DNA from: a virus
IMG/VR virus record: IMGVR_UViG_3300007539_004830
Location: 1-23,472 of that record
Reading direction: 5' to 3' (one strand)
Length of the DNA stretch: 23,472 bases
Part shown: piece after piece, positions 6,301 to 13,966 of the stretch
Position numbering within the stretch: the stretch's first letter is position 1
Layout: every line of letters begins with the position of its first letter
The notes under the pieces: generated by a model
What the model saw: only the letters and a program-made list of their open reading frames with translations
Databases searched by the model: none
What the model was told of the DNA's origin: nothing
Program-made: the position numbers and the translations under genes

Positions 6301-7514
6301 GCTGAGACATCTAAGAAGGAATTTTTATCAAAAACGGCTCGAAATTTCACGTCTCTTTGTCCAGATAGAATTTTATCAGCAATTTTGGTAGTGATATTGT
6401 TTTTAATAAACCGATTGATGTTTCTTGCTCCATACATAGGGGAGAAAGATTCCTGCACAATGTACTCAACAAGCTTCGGGGAGGAATATACAGGCAACTT
6501 TGATAGCTGAATCTTAGCAATCTTAGCAGCATCCGCTTTTGTTAATTGATTGAAATGGACAACACCGTCTAGCCTATTTCTAAATTCAGGACTAAACTTC
6601 TTCTCAAATTCCTGTACCACATCGTCTTTGGCTTCATCATAACTTGTTTCGTGTCCGCCAAATCCTACGGTTTTCCGTCCCACATTGTCTTTAATACCCA
6701 CATTACTTGTAAACAAGATAATGGACTTGCTGAAATCAAGGACTGTACCTCTGCTGTCGGTAACATTACCTTCATCCAGGAGATTCAAAAGGAGGTTATA
6801 GAACTTAGGGTGAGCCTTCTCAATCTCATCAAACAAGATAACCCACTCATTAGATTCTTCTGCTCGTTCAGTTAGAATGCCTTTCTCGTTATGACCGATA
6901 TATCCAGGAGGACTACCAATCAATTTGGCATATTCATGTGAGTTAGAATACTCACCACAGTTAATCTTTAGTAGTTTCTTCTGACCCCCAAGGTACTCAT
7001 CCGCCAAAATACGTGCCATCTCAGTCTTCCCTACGCCTGTAGGACCGATGAAAAACAGCGACAAATTGTCCTCCAACCCAGAGTTTACGAGTTTAACAGC
7101 TTTTGTTACCTCATCAATCGCGTTGTCTTGACCAATCAAACGCTTCTTCATGCGCTTGTTGATAGCTTCAATCTCTTTTAGTGTATAATCTTTAGTGGTT
7201 ACAGGCTTTACATCCTCCCCAATATTGAGGACGCGCATGGCATTGTCCACTGCGAAACAAGGATAAACGTCGATAACATTATCGAAAAGGGAGTCTGCCA
7301 AGTCCCCTTCGTGCTTTTCGTAAATTTTCAGGCAGTCTTTAATGCAATGCCCAACGATAAAGCAGATATATTTATTAATATTGAACCCTGGTTCCTTTAC
7401 CCGCTCTTTTAGTAGTTGAAAAATCTCATCAACATCTTCATCCCGTAACTTCTCAACTTGAATAAACTTATCAATTTGAGTGTTATAAACAGTATATTTA
7501 TCTCTTTTGCTCAT
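6297..7514 (-). CDS. ClpA/ClpB-like AAA+ ATPase with unknown N-terminal domain
   Basis: 405 residues. The C-terminal ~280 match the second AAA+ module of Clp/Hsp100 unfoldases: RLIGQDNAID at 125-134, Walker A GPTGVGKT at 157-164, pore loop GSPPGYIGH at 200-208, Walker B VILFDE at 225-230, sensor-1 TSN at 269-271, arginine finger FRNRLD at 311-316, and sensor-2 YGARNINR near 373-380. The first ~110 residues have no Clp N-domain or first AAA module; they are helical and Cys-containing (ICFIVGHCIKDCLKIYEKH) and I do not recognise them. No ClpP-docking IGF/IGL loop is evident. The likely role is ATP-driven protein unfolding or remodelling; the target is unknown. The ATG at 7514 overlaps the upstream gene and has GAGG about 10 nt before it. 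Confidence 0.88.
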   Translation of the reverse strand: MSKRDKYTVYNTQIDKFIQVEKLRDEDVDEIFQLLKERVKEPGFNINKYICFIVGHCIKDCLKIYEKHEGDLADSLFDNVIDVYPCFAVDNAMRVLNIGEDVKPVTTKDYTLKEIEAINKRMKKRLIGQDNAIDEVTKAVKLVNSGLEDNLSLFFIGPTGVGKTEMARILADEYLGGQKKLLKINCGEYSNSHEYAKLIGSPPGYIGHNEKGILTERAEESNEWVILFDEIEKAHPKFYNLLLNLLDEGNVTDSRGTVLDFSKSIILFTSNVGIKDNVGRKTVGFGGHETSYDEAKDDVVQEFEKKFSPEFRNRLDGVVHFNQLTKADAAKIAKIQLSKLPVYSSPKLVEYIVQESFSPMYGARNINRFIKNNITTKIADKILSGQRDVKFRAVFDKNSFLDVSA

Positions 7515-7827
7515 TCTTTAAATCCTCGAAGGACAGTTTTTCGGGAGCAGATTTGCTTTCCCTCAACTCTGTCATAGTCATTTTAAGCATCAATTCGAGA
7601 ACTTTTACGATTTTATTATTAGCATCTTGAGAAAGCTCTAGAGCTTTACTCATTTCTGCCTTAGATTTATCATCATCGTGGTCAGTCGCAACCATGTTTT
7701 GAAAGAAATCAAAGACTTCCAAAGCCCTCTGTCTATCTTCTTTACAATCAGATATGAGGTCTTTGGCTATTTTCTGAATGCGATGTTCAGCAAAATAAGC
7801 AGTCTTTGGAATATAATTACGAGGCAT
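7498..7827 (-). CDS. Hypothetical helical protein, 109 aa
   Basis: Not recognised. 109 residues, predicted mostly helical from composition, with an acidic stretch (DHDDDKS near 49-55), a Met/Leu-rich helix (LELMLKMTMTEL) and a charged tail. A good SD (AAGGA) precedes the ATG, which overlaps the previous gene's stop as TAATG. It overlaps the AAA+ gene downstream by 17 nt, so it could be a partner or adaptor of that ATPase (inference from position only). Confidence 0.72.
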   Translation of the reverse strand: MPRNYIPKTAYFAEHRIQKIAKDLISDCKEDRQRALEVFDFFQNMVATDHDDDKSKAEMSKALELSQDANNKIVKVLELMLKMTMTELRESKSAPEKLSFEDLKNEQKR

Positions 7828-8216
7828 TAGTCTTCCTTCTTAGGGTTCTTCTTGGTAGCGTATCCAGCCTCAGCCTTCTCCTGCTCCACTTTACCCTTTG
7901 CCTCCTTTCCAGGCTTCTTAGCGCCGTGCTTAGCTTTAGTGCGCTCAGAGTAGCCTTTAAGCTCCTCGTAAGACGTTCCCGGCGGAAAGCTCTTCACAAC
8001 CTTGTTTGCGGACTTCTCACCCCACGTTCCGTGAGTGATTACATAATAATCATCAGCTTGTGGAGTAGTAAAGATAAAACCGTACCCGTGTCTCGCTAAA
8101 GCAACTTTGATAGCGGGGACAACGGGAACGCGAGAGCGTCCTGGTCTTGCCTTGTCTTTTTTCTTGGCAGTCTCATCAGGAGAACCTTTTTTCTTAATTT
8201 CATGTAGGGGATGCAT
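7827..8216 (-). CDS. Hypothetical Lys-rich protein, 129 aa
   Basis: Not recognised. Both ends are low-complexity and basic (the N-terminus around KKKGSPDETAKKKDKARPGR; the C-terminal ~45 residues repeat Lys/Ala/Gly/Glu). They flank a hydrophobic core of about 50 residues (VPVVPAIKVALARHGYGFIF, DDYYVITHGTWGEK). This suggests a small folded domain with disordered, possibly nucleic-acid-binding tails. A clear SD (AGAGGT) lies 6-7 nt before the ATG, and a CTAAATAC sequence resembling T4-type late promoters is at 8232-8239. Confidence 0.72.
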   Translation of the reverse strand: MHPLHEIKKKGSPDETAKKKDKARPGRSRVPVVPAIKVALARHGYGFIFTTPQADDYYVITHGTWGEKSANKVVKSFPPGTSYEELKGYSERTKAKHGAKKPGKEAKGKVEQEKAEAGYATKKNPKKED

Positions 8217-8240
8217 TTGTTTACCTCTGTAGTATTTAGT

Positions 8241-8492
8241 CTAGAATTCTAAGGAATCTCCAAATTGTTCTTCTTCTTTATTCTTTTCCTTCCGTGGATT
8301 TTTAGCCCTATGTTTCCCGTGAGCATATACAGCTCCTCTAAAAACCCAGCTAGAGAAATCTATAATTTTAATAGCTACCCACCGCGTAACTCTTGCCAAA
8401 ACCATCAGGATTCTGTACATAGCCAACCAAGGCAATAAGCAGATATAGATGAATAAAGAGATTAATGCTAATGTTCCTAAGATTTCTTTCAT
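8241..8492 (-). CDS. Small membrane protein, 83 aa
   Basis: 83 residues with a strongly hydrophobic N-terminal half: ILGTLALISLFIYICLLPWLAM (residues ~4-25), then a probable second amphipathic or membrane segment (ILMVLARVTRWVAIKIIDF). A basic, charged tail follows (GKHRAKNPRKEKNKEEEQ). One or two membrane spans are likely. It starts with an ATGA overlap on the cupin gene stop. It could be a lysis- or superinfection-related membrane protein, but nothing in the sequence decides that. Confidence 0.7.
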   Translation of the reverse strand: MKEILGTLALISLFIYICLLPWLAMYRILMVLARVTRWVAIKIIDFSSWVFRGAVYAHGKHRAKNPRKEKNKEEEQFGDSLEF

Positions 8493-8953
8493 TTATTTTC
8501 TGGGAGCCACCAATCTTTTCCTACGTACTTCTCAAACGGGGCTCTCTCTTCGTCGGGTACGCGAGGGTTGTATTCTTTTGTTACAAAATATAATAGTCCG
8601 CAAGGCTCGTTTCCGACACAAGTTAATCCATGCCATTCTCCCGCCTTGATGTGAACAATCCCAGGGTTATGCTCGCCAATAAAATATTTTTTAGCTCCTT
8701 CTTCATTAACGATTCCTACTTGAGCCATGCCTTTCAAAACACAGAAGTAATCATCTTGGTGCTTATGACGATGCCACGCCTTTACAATCCCAGGGTACAA
8801 AATAGAATAATTTATCTGGTAATCGTAAGGGGATTTAATTTCATCGTTTGTTAGTTCACTAGGACTTCTCATGTTTTTCTTCGCCAAAGCGAAAATATCA
8901 TTTAAGCTCCACCCTCTTGAATCAGCAAACTTATCTAATGGGATAAACCTCAT
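8489..8953 (-). CDS. RmlC-like cupin (dTDP-4-keto-6-deoxyhexose epimerase/isomerase candidate)
   Basis: 154-residue single-domain cupin. It has GIVKAWHRHKHQDDYFCVLKG at 55-75 with His61, His63 and His65, a second cupin motif AGEWHGL at 104-110 with His108, and a C-terminal YNPRVPDEERAPFE like the tail of dTDP-4-dehydrorhamnose 3,5-epimerases. With RmlA, RmlB and RmlD-like enzymes elsewhere in the window it would complete the dTDP-L-rhamnose-type pathway (inference). The HRHKH cluster is more metal-cupin-like than classical RmlC, so a 3,4-ketoisomerase or another sugar isomerase is an alternative. The gene overlaps the RecA-like gene by ATGA and is separated from the rmlABD run by about 2.9 kb. 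Confidence 0.78.
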   Translation of the reverse strand: MRFIPLDKFADSRGWSLNDIFALAKKNMRSPSELTNDEIKSPYDYQINYSILYPGIVKAWHRHKHQDDYFCVLKGMAQVGIVNEEGAKKYFIGEHNPGIVHIKAGEWHGLTCVGNEPCGLLYFVTKEYNPRVPDEERAPFEKYVGKDWWLPENK

Positions 8954-9918
8954 TCTAGTTCCCCCGACTCAATTTTAGCGGAAAGCTCCTTCTGCAAATC
9001 TTTTGCCCTGTGCTTGGTAGTGCCATCTATAGAGTACCATCCTTTTGAAGGCTGGGTTACGGAACCTGATTTCAATAAAGTATAAACTAATCCTTCCTCT
9101 CGGGTCAGACCTTTATCATATAAAAGTTCGAAATCACATTCTTGATATGGAACAGTTATCTTATTTTTAACACACTTTATTCTGCCAGTGATTCCCAGTG
9201 GGTTTTTATTGCCATCATAAAGAACGTCGTTCTTTCCTGACATAGTCTCTAGTGATGTGCCACAGTAATACAACAAGGATTTACCTCCTCCTGCTTTAGT
9301 TCGCGGGTCTCCAAACATAACGCCCACTTTACTTCTAATCTGATTGATGATAATCAACCCTGCTTTGTATTTTCTAAGCAAAGGATTTATTCGGCGTAAA
9401 CAAATGCCAGCAACCTTTGCTCTGATAGCTCCCCCCATGTTCGGGTCTCCAGCCATATCGCCTTCCATTTCTTTTCTACTAGGAGAAACACCAATAGAGT
9501 CGTAGCCTATCAAGATAGGAGTGTCCGGGTCTTTCTCTCTAATCGCTAGGATACTTTTTTCAATAGCATTAAAGCAATCTTCTAGCGTCTCAGGAGCCAT
9601 GTACAAAAGTTTGTCCGGGTCAACACCCAAAACTTTAGCAAATGATGGCGAATATGCTTGCTCATTATCTATCATAACAGTGTGGTAGCCTTTCTTTTGT
9701 GCTCCCACAAACGCATGAGTGAGAAATACAGTTTTTGCTGTACTGCTCTCGCCATAAATCTCTGTGATAGCTCCGATGGGGTACCCACCGTTGAACTTTC
9801 CAGATATAACCTTATTCAAAGAATAAGAGCCAGAGTCTACAAAACCGTAGGCTTGGCTCTCTTCCGCTAGAGTGGTTGCTCCATCTAGCTCTTTACACAC
9901 ATCTTGTAGAAATCCCAT
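8950..9918 (-). CDS. RecA/UvsX-like recombinase
   Basis: 322-residue RecA-fold recombinase forming filaments on ssDNA for strand exchange. It has the Walker A region YGESSTAKT at 55-63, MIDNEQAYS at 82-90 with the catalytic Glu86, Walker B LIGYDS at 136-141, and the L2/Q-like segment INQIRSKVGVMFGDPRTKAGGGKS at 191-213. The Walker A has Ala61 where GxxxxGK[ST] has Gly; T4 UvsX also deviates at this site. It is closer in layout to bacterial RecA but lacks the acidic C-terminal extension. No SD is seen; CACTTTAATAGTGT sits directly before the ATG. Probable partners are the gp32-like protein and the UvsY-like candidate. Confidence 0.92.
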   Translation of the reverse strand: MGFLQDVCKELDGATTLAEESQAYGFVDSGSYSLNKVISGKFNGGYPIGAITEIYGESSTAKTVFLTHAFVGAQKKGYHTVMIDNEQAYSPSFAKVLGVDPDKLLYMAPETLEDCFNAIEKSILAIREKDPDTPILIGYDSIGVSPSRKEMEGDMAGDPNMGGAIRAKVAGICLRRINPLLRKYKAGLIIINQIRSKVGVMFGDPRTKAGGGKSLLYYCGTSLETMSGKNDVLYDGNKNPLGITGRIKCVKNKITVPYQECDFELLYDKGLTREEGLVYTLLKSGSVTQPSKGWYSIDGTTKHRAKDLQKELSAKIESGELE

Positions 9919-9932
9919 ACACTATTAAAGTG
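9919..9932 (-). promoter_or_regulatory. CACTTTAATAGTGT promoter-like element before recA-like ATG
   Basis: Minus-strand CACTTTAATAGTGT ends exactly at ATG 9918. It differs by only one base from the CACTATAATAGTGT element before ATG 1588 and has the same four-base spacing. It occupies the whole 14-nt gap between the basic small gene and the recombinase gene. Confidence 0.5.
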
Positions 9933-10100
9933 CTATTCTGATTTTTTTGATGTAGTAGTTTTTGACTTTTTAGTAGTTTTCTTTTTAGCTTTTGGTTTAG
10001 CTTCAACAACTTCTTCCACTGGTTCTAGTGGTTCGCCGTCAGGAGCTAAGCCGTGCTCTAATACATTTTGTCTAGCTATTCGTCTTGGTACTCTGGGCAT
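9933..10100 (-). CDS. Small basic protein with Lys/Thr-rich histone-like tail
   Basis: 55 residues from ATG 10100. The frame extends six codons upstream to 10118, but a GGAGG SD lies 9 nt before 10100 and inside that extension, which fixes the start. The N-terminal third is MPRVPRRIARQ, the middle is acidic and Pro-rich (EPLEPVEEVVEAKP), and the last ~20 residues are almost only Lys, Thr and Ser, like histone H1-type tails. It is probably nucleic-acid-binding and mostly disordered (inference). It sits one base after the epimerase gene and just before the RecA-like gene. Confidence 0.7.
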   Translation of the reverse strand: MPRVPRRIARQNVLEHGLAPDGEPLEPVEEVVEAKPKAKKKTTKKSKTTTSKKSE

Positions 10101-10101
10101 A

Positions 10102-11097
10102 TTATTTAACCTCCACATTATTTACTTGTTCACTAATCCAAGCGTAAGTTTTTTTAATGCCTTCAATTAGAGGTTGACTTGGTTCCCACCCCAAACACTT
10201 CTTAATCAGCCTGTTATCTGAGTTCCTGCCGCGAACACCTTCAGGTCCAGGAACATTATCTATTTCTATATCCTTCCCTGATAGATTGATAATCATATTA
10301 GCTAGATTGTTAATACTAATCATTTCTTCAGACCCGACGTTAATTATCTCTGTGCAATCAGAGTCCATCAACCTTCTCACAGCCTCTACACACTCATCTA
10401 TGTAAAGGAAGGAGCGCGTCTGGTCTCCCTTACCCCAAACTTCAATAAACCCATCTTCAATCTCAGCTACCTTTCTACACAGGGCGGCTGGAGCCTTTTC
10501 TTTGCCTCCTTGCCAAGTTCCTAAGGGACCGAAGACATTGTGAAATCTAGCGATTCTCACATCAAGCCCTTTGTTCCTAGCAAAGGACTTATAAATTCTC
10601 TCAGAGAAAAGTTTCTCCCACCCATACTCAGAGTCGGGGTCTGCTGGGTATGCAGAGTCTTCAGAACAAAGTGGGTTATCAGGGTCTACCTGATTCCTTT
10701 CCGGATAAATACACGCGGACGAAGAGTAGAATATTTTAGGAGGGTGTTTGAATAAGGAGGCGCAGTGGGCTACATTCAAGTTAATTGCGGCTGAGTTGTG
10801 CATTACATCGGCATCATTCTCTCCCGTAAAAATGTACCCGGCACCTCCCATGTCGGCAGCAAGTTGATATAGTTCATCAAAACCTTTTCCAAAGGATTGG
10901 TCTAGCTGCATAACAGTCTGTACCTTTTTAGGGTCTCTTAGGTCTGCAATCACGAACTCGTCAGCCTCGGTATCTCCGAACTCTGGTTTCTTTAGGTCCA
11001 CTCCTCGCACCCAATAACCTTCTCGCTTTAGACGAGATACAAGGTGGTTGCCGATAAAGCCACCCGCCCCAAAAACTAATGCTGTTTTATTTTTCAT
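10102..11097 (-). CDS. GDP-mannose 3,5-epimerase-like enzyme
   Basis: 331-residue extended SDR. GAGGFIG is at 10-16, the hallmark AADMGG at 80-85, SSSACIYPE at 125-133 with the catalytic Cys129, and YGWEK at 158-162 (Tyr158, Lys162). FHNVFGPLGTWQGG and KEKAPAA lie at 185-205 and GPEGVRGRNSDN at 284-295. These blocks closely match plant GDP-mannose 3,5-epimerase, which makes GDP-L-galactose (and GDP-L-gulose) from GDP-D-mannose. The frame opens at a TTG at 11115, but ATG 11097, with an upstream AGGA-type SD, fits better. It overlaps the FkbM methyltransferase gene by 11 nt. In a phage glycan cluster it probably supplies an L-sugar donor. Confidence 0.9.
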   Translation of the reverse strand: MKNKTALVFGAGGFIGNHLVSRLKREGYWVRGVDLKKPEFGDTEADEFVIADLRDPKKVQTVMQLDQSFGKGFDELYQLAADMGGAGYIFTGENDADVMHNSAAINLNVAHCASLFKHPPKIFYSSSACIYPERNQVDPDNPLCSEDSAYPADPDSEYGWEKLFSERIYKSFARNKGLDVRIARFHNVFGPLGTWQGGKEKAPAALCRKVAEIEDGFIEVWGKGDQTRSFLYIDECVEAVRRLMDSDCTEIINVGSEEMISINNLANMIINLSGKDIEIDNVPGPEGVRGRNSDNRLIKKCLGWEPSQPLIEGIKKTYAWISEQVNNVEVK

Positions 11098-11647
11098 AAA
11101 TATACCAATCCTCAAAAGGCTTTCCTGGTTGAAACTCTACATCTTCTTTGTATAATGTATACCCTTGGGAAGCCATAAACTCTTTGGCTTCGTTTTTTAC
11201 CCTCTCCACATGAGGAGTTTCTGTTGAGTTGGGATGGTCTTTTAAATACAGATTATGTTCAAAAGTTATTGCATTAAAAATATAATCATCAAAAGGCAAA
11301 CTCTTCAACACATCTATATTCCCCGTTGTAGGGTCAATATCAATACTAACGTACTGAATTATCTTAGGCAGGTTGTGCTTTTCAAATAATTTTTTGTAAT
11401 CAATAGTTGTTGCGTCTGATACAATAAAAGTACTATCCGGTCTATGGGCATCCCAACCACTTTTGTACCCACTAAACATATCAATTCCTATACCTGTCCA
11501 CCCAAAGTCCTTCTCTAAAAGCAATGTATTATTTTTTCTTTGGTAATCAGAACAGCCTATATCCACAAACACACCACCTGACATGTGCTTGTTTATTTGC
11601 AGGGCAAAAAAATCTTGCCCTGCGTCGGAGTTAGAGTTACTGTGCAT
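11087..11647 (-). CDS. FkbM-family methyltransferase
   Basis: 186 residues. It has DAGQDFFAL at 8-16, the SAM-binding motif VFVDIGCSD at 26-34, KNNTLLLEKDFGW at 38-50 and GIGIDM at 52-57, followed by YVSIDIDP further on. This order (QD..., VDIG, NNT, EK.FGW.GI.I) is characteristic of the FkbM family, which O-methylates sugars or small acceptors with S-adenosylmethionine. AGGA lies 8-9 nt before ATG 11647. Flanked by the epimerase and another methyltransferase-like gene, it is a candidate for methylating a sugar in the phage-made glycan (inference). Confidence 0.85.
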   Translation of the reverse strand: MHSNSNSDAGQDFFALQINKHMSGGVFVDIGCSDYQRKNNTLLLEKDFGWTGIGIDMFSGYKSGWDAHRPDSTFIVSDATTIDYKKLFEKHNLPKIIQYVSIDIDPTTGNIDVLKSLPFDDYIFNAITFEHNLYLKDHPNSTETPHVERVKNEAKEFMASQGYTLYKEDVEFQPGKPFEDWYIYEK

Positions 11648-11650
11648 TTG

Positions 11651-12247
11651 TTAGTCCTGGTCTTTTGGTGTTAGTATTAAAAACCCTTGGTGCCTATAGT
11701 CTCTTTTCATATCATGAGACTCCCCGTAGCTTTCAGTAACAAACTCAATACCAAGTTCCCCGTACTTATCTTTGAAGGGTTGATTCAGCAGCTCAAAAGG
11801 ACCATCCTCATAGATTTGTAAATCATCAATGATGAATACATCTTTGGCGTTAGGTCGAGCTTCTTTAATCAGTAGCACTTCATTCTTCAAAGGTTTGTGT
11901 AGTTTAGGTTCATCTTTTAGATGGTCATAATCATTAAACTGAAAGTCTGCGCCAGGGAAGTGAGCATCCAACCAAAAGAAGACGCTCTCTTCATCTTTAA
12001 CCTTTTCTAAAATACCTTCCAACCCATCAAGAGAGTTGTTATTGATAAACTCCACACGAGGGTCTTTGATTTCTTTTTTACAATGCTTCCACAACTCCTC
12101 CATTATCTCAATCGTGTATAGCTTTTCAAAAGGATACCTTAGAGCATGTTGCACTCCGGTTCCTACCCCCGTGCCTGTTTCAACAAAGACGTTACACCCA
12201 TACTTGTCCATGTACGGTTTTAAATCATGTAGGTAAAGTTCCCCCAT
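11651..12247 (-). CDS. Class I SAM-dependent methyltransferase-like protein
   Basis: 198 residues from ATG 12247, which overlaps the dehydratase stop as TAATG. The frame runs 23 codons further into that gene, but the coupled start is preferred. Motif I VETGTGVGTG is at 22-31 (like the GxGxG of Rossmann methyltransferases), the acidic residue after beta-2 is in YTIEIME at 44-50, FFWLDAHFPG is at 90-99 and VFIIDDLQIY near 138-147. WLDAH and IIDD resemble TylF/MdmC-type sugar or small-molecule O-methyltransferases with acidic metal ligands. The substrate is unknown; a sugar in this cluster is likely. Confidence 0.78.
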   Translation of the reverse strand: MGELYLHDLKPYMDKYGCNVFVETGTGVGTGVQHALRYPFEKLYTIEIMEELWKHCKKEIKDPRVEFINNNSLDGLEGILEKVKDEESVFFWLDAHFPGADFQFNDYDHLKDEPKLHKPLKNEVLLIKEARPNAKDVFIIDDLQIYEDGPFELLNQPFKDKYGELGIEFVTESYGESHDMKRDYRHQGFLILTPKDQD

Positions 12248-13221
12248 TACAGCTTTTCCAACCAGTAGTCTAGTAAGTCTTGCATAGTCTGGTCGATAGA
12301 ATATGTGGGTTCCCATCCGGTTAATTCTTTTAGTTCTGTAGAATCGCCGTGCTGGTAATCGATATCAATAGGTCTGTAGAACTTAGGGTTTATCCATTTT
12401 TCAACGCCTTCTAATTTACTTAATTCTATTAGTTTATCCGTGTAGAATCCCATCTCTCGGGGGGTATCTCCACAGACGTTAAAAATCTTACCTAGGCAGT
12501 CGTCGTTCATCATTGCCAAGTAGTAAGCGTTCACACAATCCCTCACATCAATAACAACCCGAACAGTTTCTAAGTTTCCTACAGATAAAGTTTTATCTTG
12601 GTACCCTTTCATCATTCTAGCAATTTGGTGAGCATCGCAGGAGATAGAAAAATTCTTACCTCTTCTTGGACCTGTATGAGAGAATGCTCTAGTTATGAAA
12701 CCTTTTAATTTACCATTAATCATGCGCTCTTGCATGTAAAGGTCGATAGCTGCTTTGGAAGCTCCATATGGGTTAGCCGGGAGCAAGGTATTATCAATTT
12801 TAATTTTTCTACCGTCTCTCCCTTCGTTTCCATAAACTTCAGAAGTGGAGCAGAACATTAACTTACAATCAGGTTGGTTGTCCTCAATCGCCTTAATTAG
12901 ATTTACTGTACCCATTACATTAGATTCAAAGGTTCCAATAGGGTCTGTAAAACTTGTTGGAGGGTGAGATTGAGCTCCTAGATGAAAAACTCCATCAAAC
13001 TTATGCTCTTTAAATAGTTTATCTAATGTACCGAAGTTGCATAAATCTGAATATAGAAAATTAATGTCCGAATATACTTCATCAGGGACAACATCTAAAA
13101 TGTCCGCCTCCCTACCATTAGAACACCGAACGAGTCCAAAAATCTCATGACCTTCTTTGTGAAGGAGGTTGGCAAGGTGGGGTCCTGCGAACCCGGTAAT
13201 ACCTGTAATTAAAAATTTCAT
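12247..13221 (-). CDS. gmd: GDP-mannose 4,6-dehydratase-like SDR enzyme
   Basis: 324-residue extended SDR. GITGFAG is at 7-13 and LGAQSHPPTSF at 81-91. The dehydratase active site is STSEVYG at 125-131 (Thr126, Glu128) with YGASK at 152-156, and AFSHTGPRRGKNFSIS at 179-194 matches the nucleotide-sugar loop of the GDP-mannose 4,6-dehydratase family. The product would be GDP-4-keto-6-deoxymannose, the precursor of GDP-fucose, GDP-rhamnose and related sugars. GNLETVR and DVRDCV follow further on. No dedicated GDP-fucose synthase is in this window; one of the RmlD-like reductases might serve. A CTATAATA element replaces the SD at ATG 13221. Confidence 0.85.
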   Translation of the reverse strand: MKFLITGITGFAGPHLANLLHKEGHEIFGLVRCSNGREADILDVVPDEVYSDINFLYSDLCNFGTLDKLFKEHKFDGVFHLGAQSHPPTSFTDPIGTFESNVMGTVNLIKAIEDNQPDCKLMFCSTSEVYGNEGRDGRKIKIDNTLLPANPYGASKAAIDLYMQERMINGKLKGFITRAFSHTGPRRGKNFSISCDAHQIARMMKGYQDKTLSVGNLETVRVVIDVRDCVNAYYLAMMNDDCLGKIFNVCGDTPREMGFYTDKLIELSKLEGVEKWINPKFYRPIDIDYQHGDSTELKELTGWEPTYSIDQTMQDLLDYWLEKL

Positions 13222-13233
13222 ACTTTATTATAG
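13222..13233 (-). promoter_or_regulatory. CTATAATAAAGT promoter-like element before gmd ATG
   Basis: Minus-strand CTATAATA-AAGT-ATG in the 25-nt gap between the GT9-like gene and the dehydratase gene. TATAATA is 4 bases from ATG, matching the spacing of the other members of this motif family. Such gaps are rare in an otherwise overlapping operon. Confidence 0.5.
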
Positions 13234-13246
13234 TTTTATTATTTTC

Positions 13247-13966
13247 TTAAAAGTGAGATAAATTCCAATTTTTTGCTTGCGTATAAGGGCGGTTATCTGT
13301 TATGCTACTTCTTTTAAGTAGGAATTTATCTTGAGGGAAATGGTCTATTGCTCCATCTATAAAACATTGAACAGAACTCTCTACACAATAAATTGCTTTA
13401 GCCTCTTTTATTACCTTATACCAATCAACAATATCGTAACCTTCAATTTCGGTTACATGAATTACGTCCCGTTTTTCCGAGTCTGGGATATTCGTAAAGT
13501 CGTTATGAGAACTTTGAGTAGCAGCGACAACGTATTCTCTACCTTGTAAATTACGTGTAACAGCTTCGTAAAGAGCATCTTCTTTTTCCTTGTCTCTGCT
13601 CCAAGTGAGTTTGTTTTTTTGTTCGATAGGAACTTCCGCTACTCTATACTTACACACTTCAAAGGTCTCCCACGGGTATTGAGCGGTGGGATGTGGACCT
13701 CTATCAGCCACGTTTATAACTTTATCATAGTCATGCACCATAGGCAAAATCTTCAGCACATCTGACCTCAGCCAATCTGGGGCTATAACATCCTCCGATA
13801 AAATGATGGGGGTTACATAATCAAAGCGTTTGAGCGTGGACTCAAATTTTTTTTGAACCGCCCAAAAAATTTCATAACCTTGCTTTGCGTACCACTCAGC
13901 GATAGGCGCACACACAAATAGGTCTCCGAATGCTCCAGGTTGGATTAGCAGTGCTGTTGGTTTCAT
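13247..13966 (-). CDS. GT9/heptosyltransferase-like glycosyltransferase
   Basis: 239 residues. The N-terminal LLIQPGAFGDLFVCAPIAEWY at 6-26 is the glycine-containing beta1-loop of the ADP-heptose:LPS heptosyltransferase (GT9) family (consensus R.GDI..T.P). The C-terminal half has AIYCVESSVQCFIDG, corresponding to the donor-binding region, where GT9 has a D/E-S...H/A pattern. It is shorter than the usual ~320-350 residues, so the GT-B fold would be compact. It overlaps the preceding GT9-like gene by ATGA, and the two could act as a pair. The donor is unknown; a nucleotide sugar made in this cluster is likely. Confidence 0.72.
   Translation of the reverse strand: MKPTALLIQPGAFGDLFVCAPIAEWYAKQGYEIFWAVQKKFESTLKRFDYVTPIILSEDVIAPDWLRSDVLKILPMVHDYDKVINVADRGPHPTAQYPWETFEVCKYRVAEVPIEQKNKLTWSRDKEKEDALYEAVTRNLQGREYVVAATQSSHNDFTNIPDSEKRDVIHVTEIEGYDIVDWYKVIKEAKAIYCVESSVQCFIDGAIDHFPQDKFLLKRSSITDNRPYTQAKNWNLSHF

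Noticed and set aside
12248-12316. Longer start for the class I methyltransferase-like gene
   Set aside because: It would overlap the dehydratase gene by 70 nt; the TAATG-coupled ATG at 12247 fits the packing and begins right before motif I.
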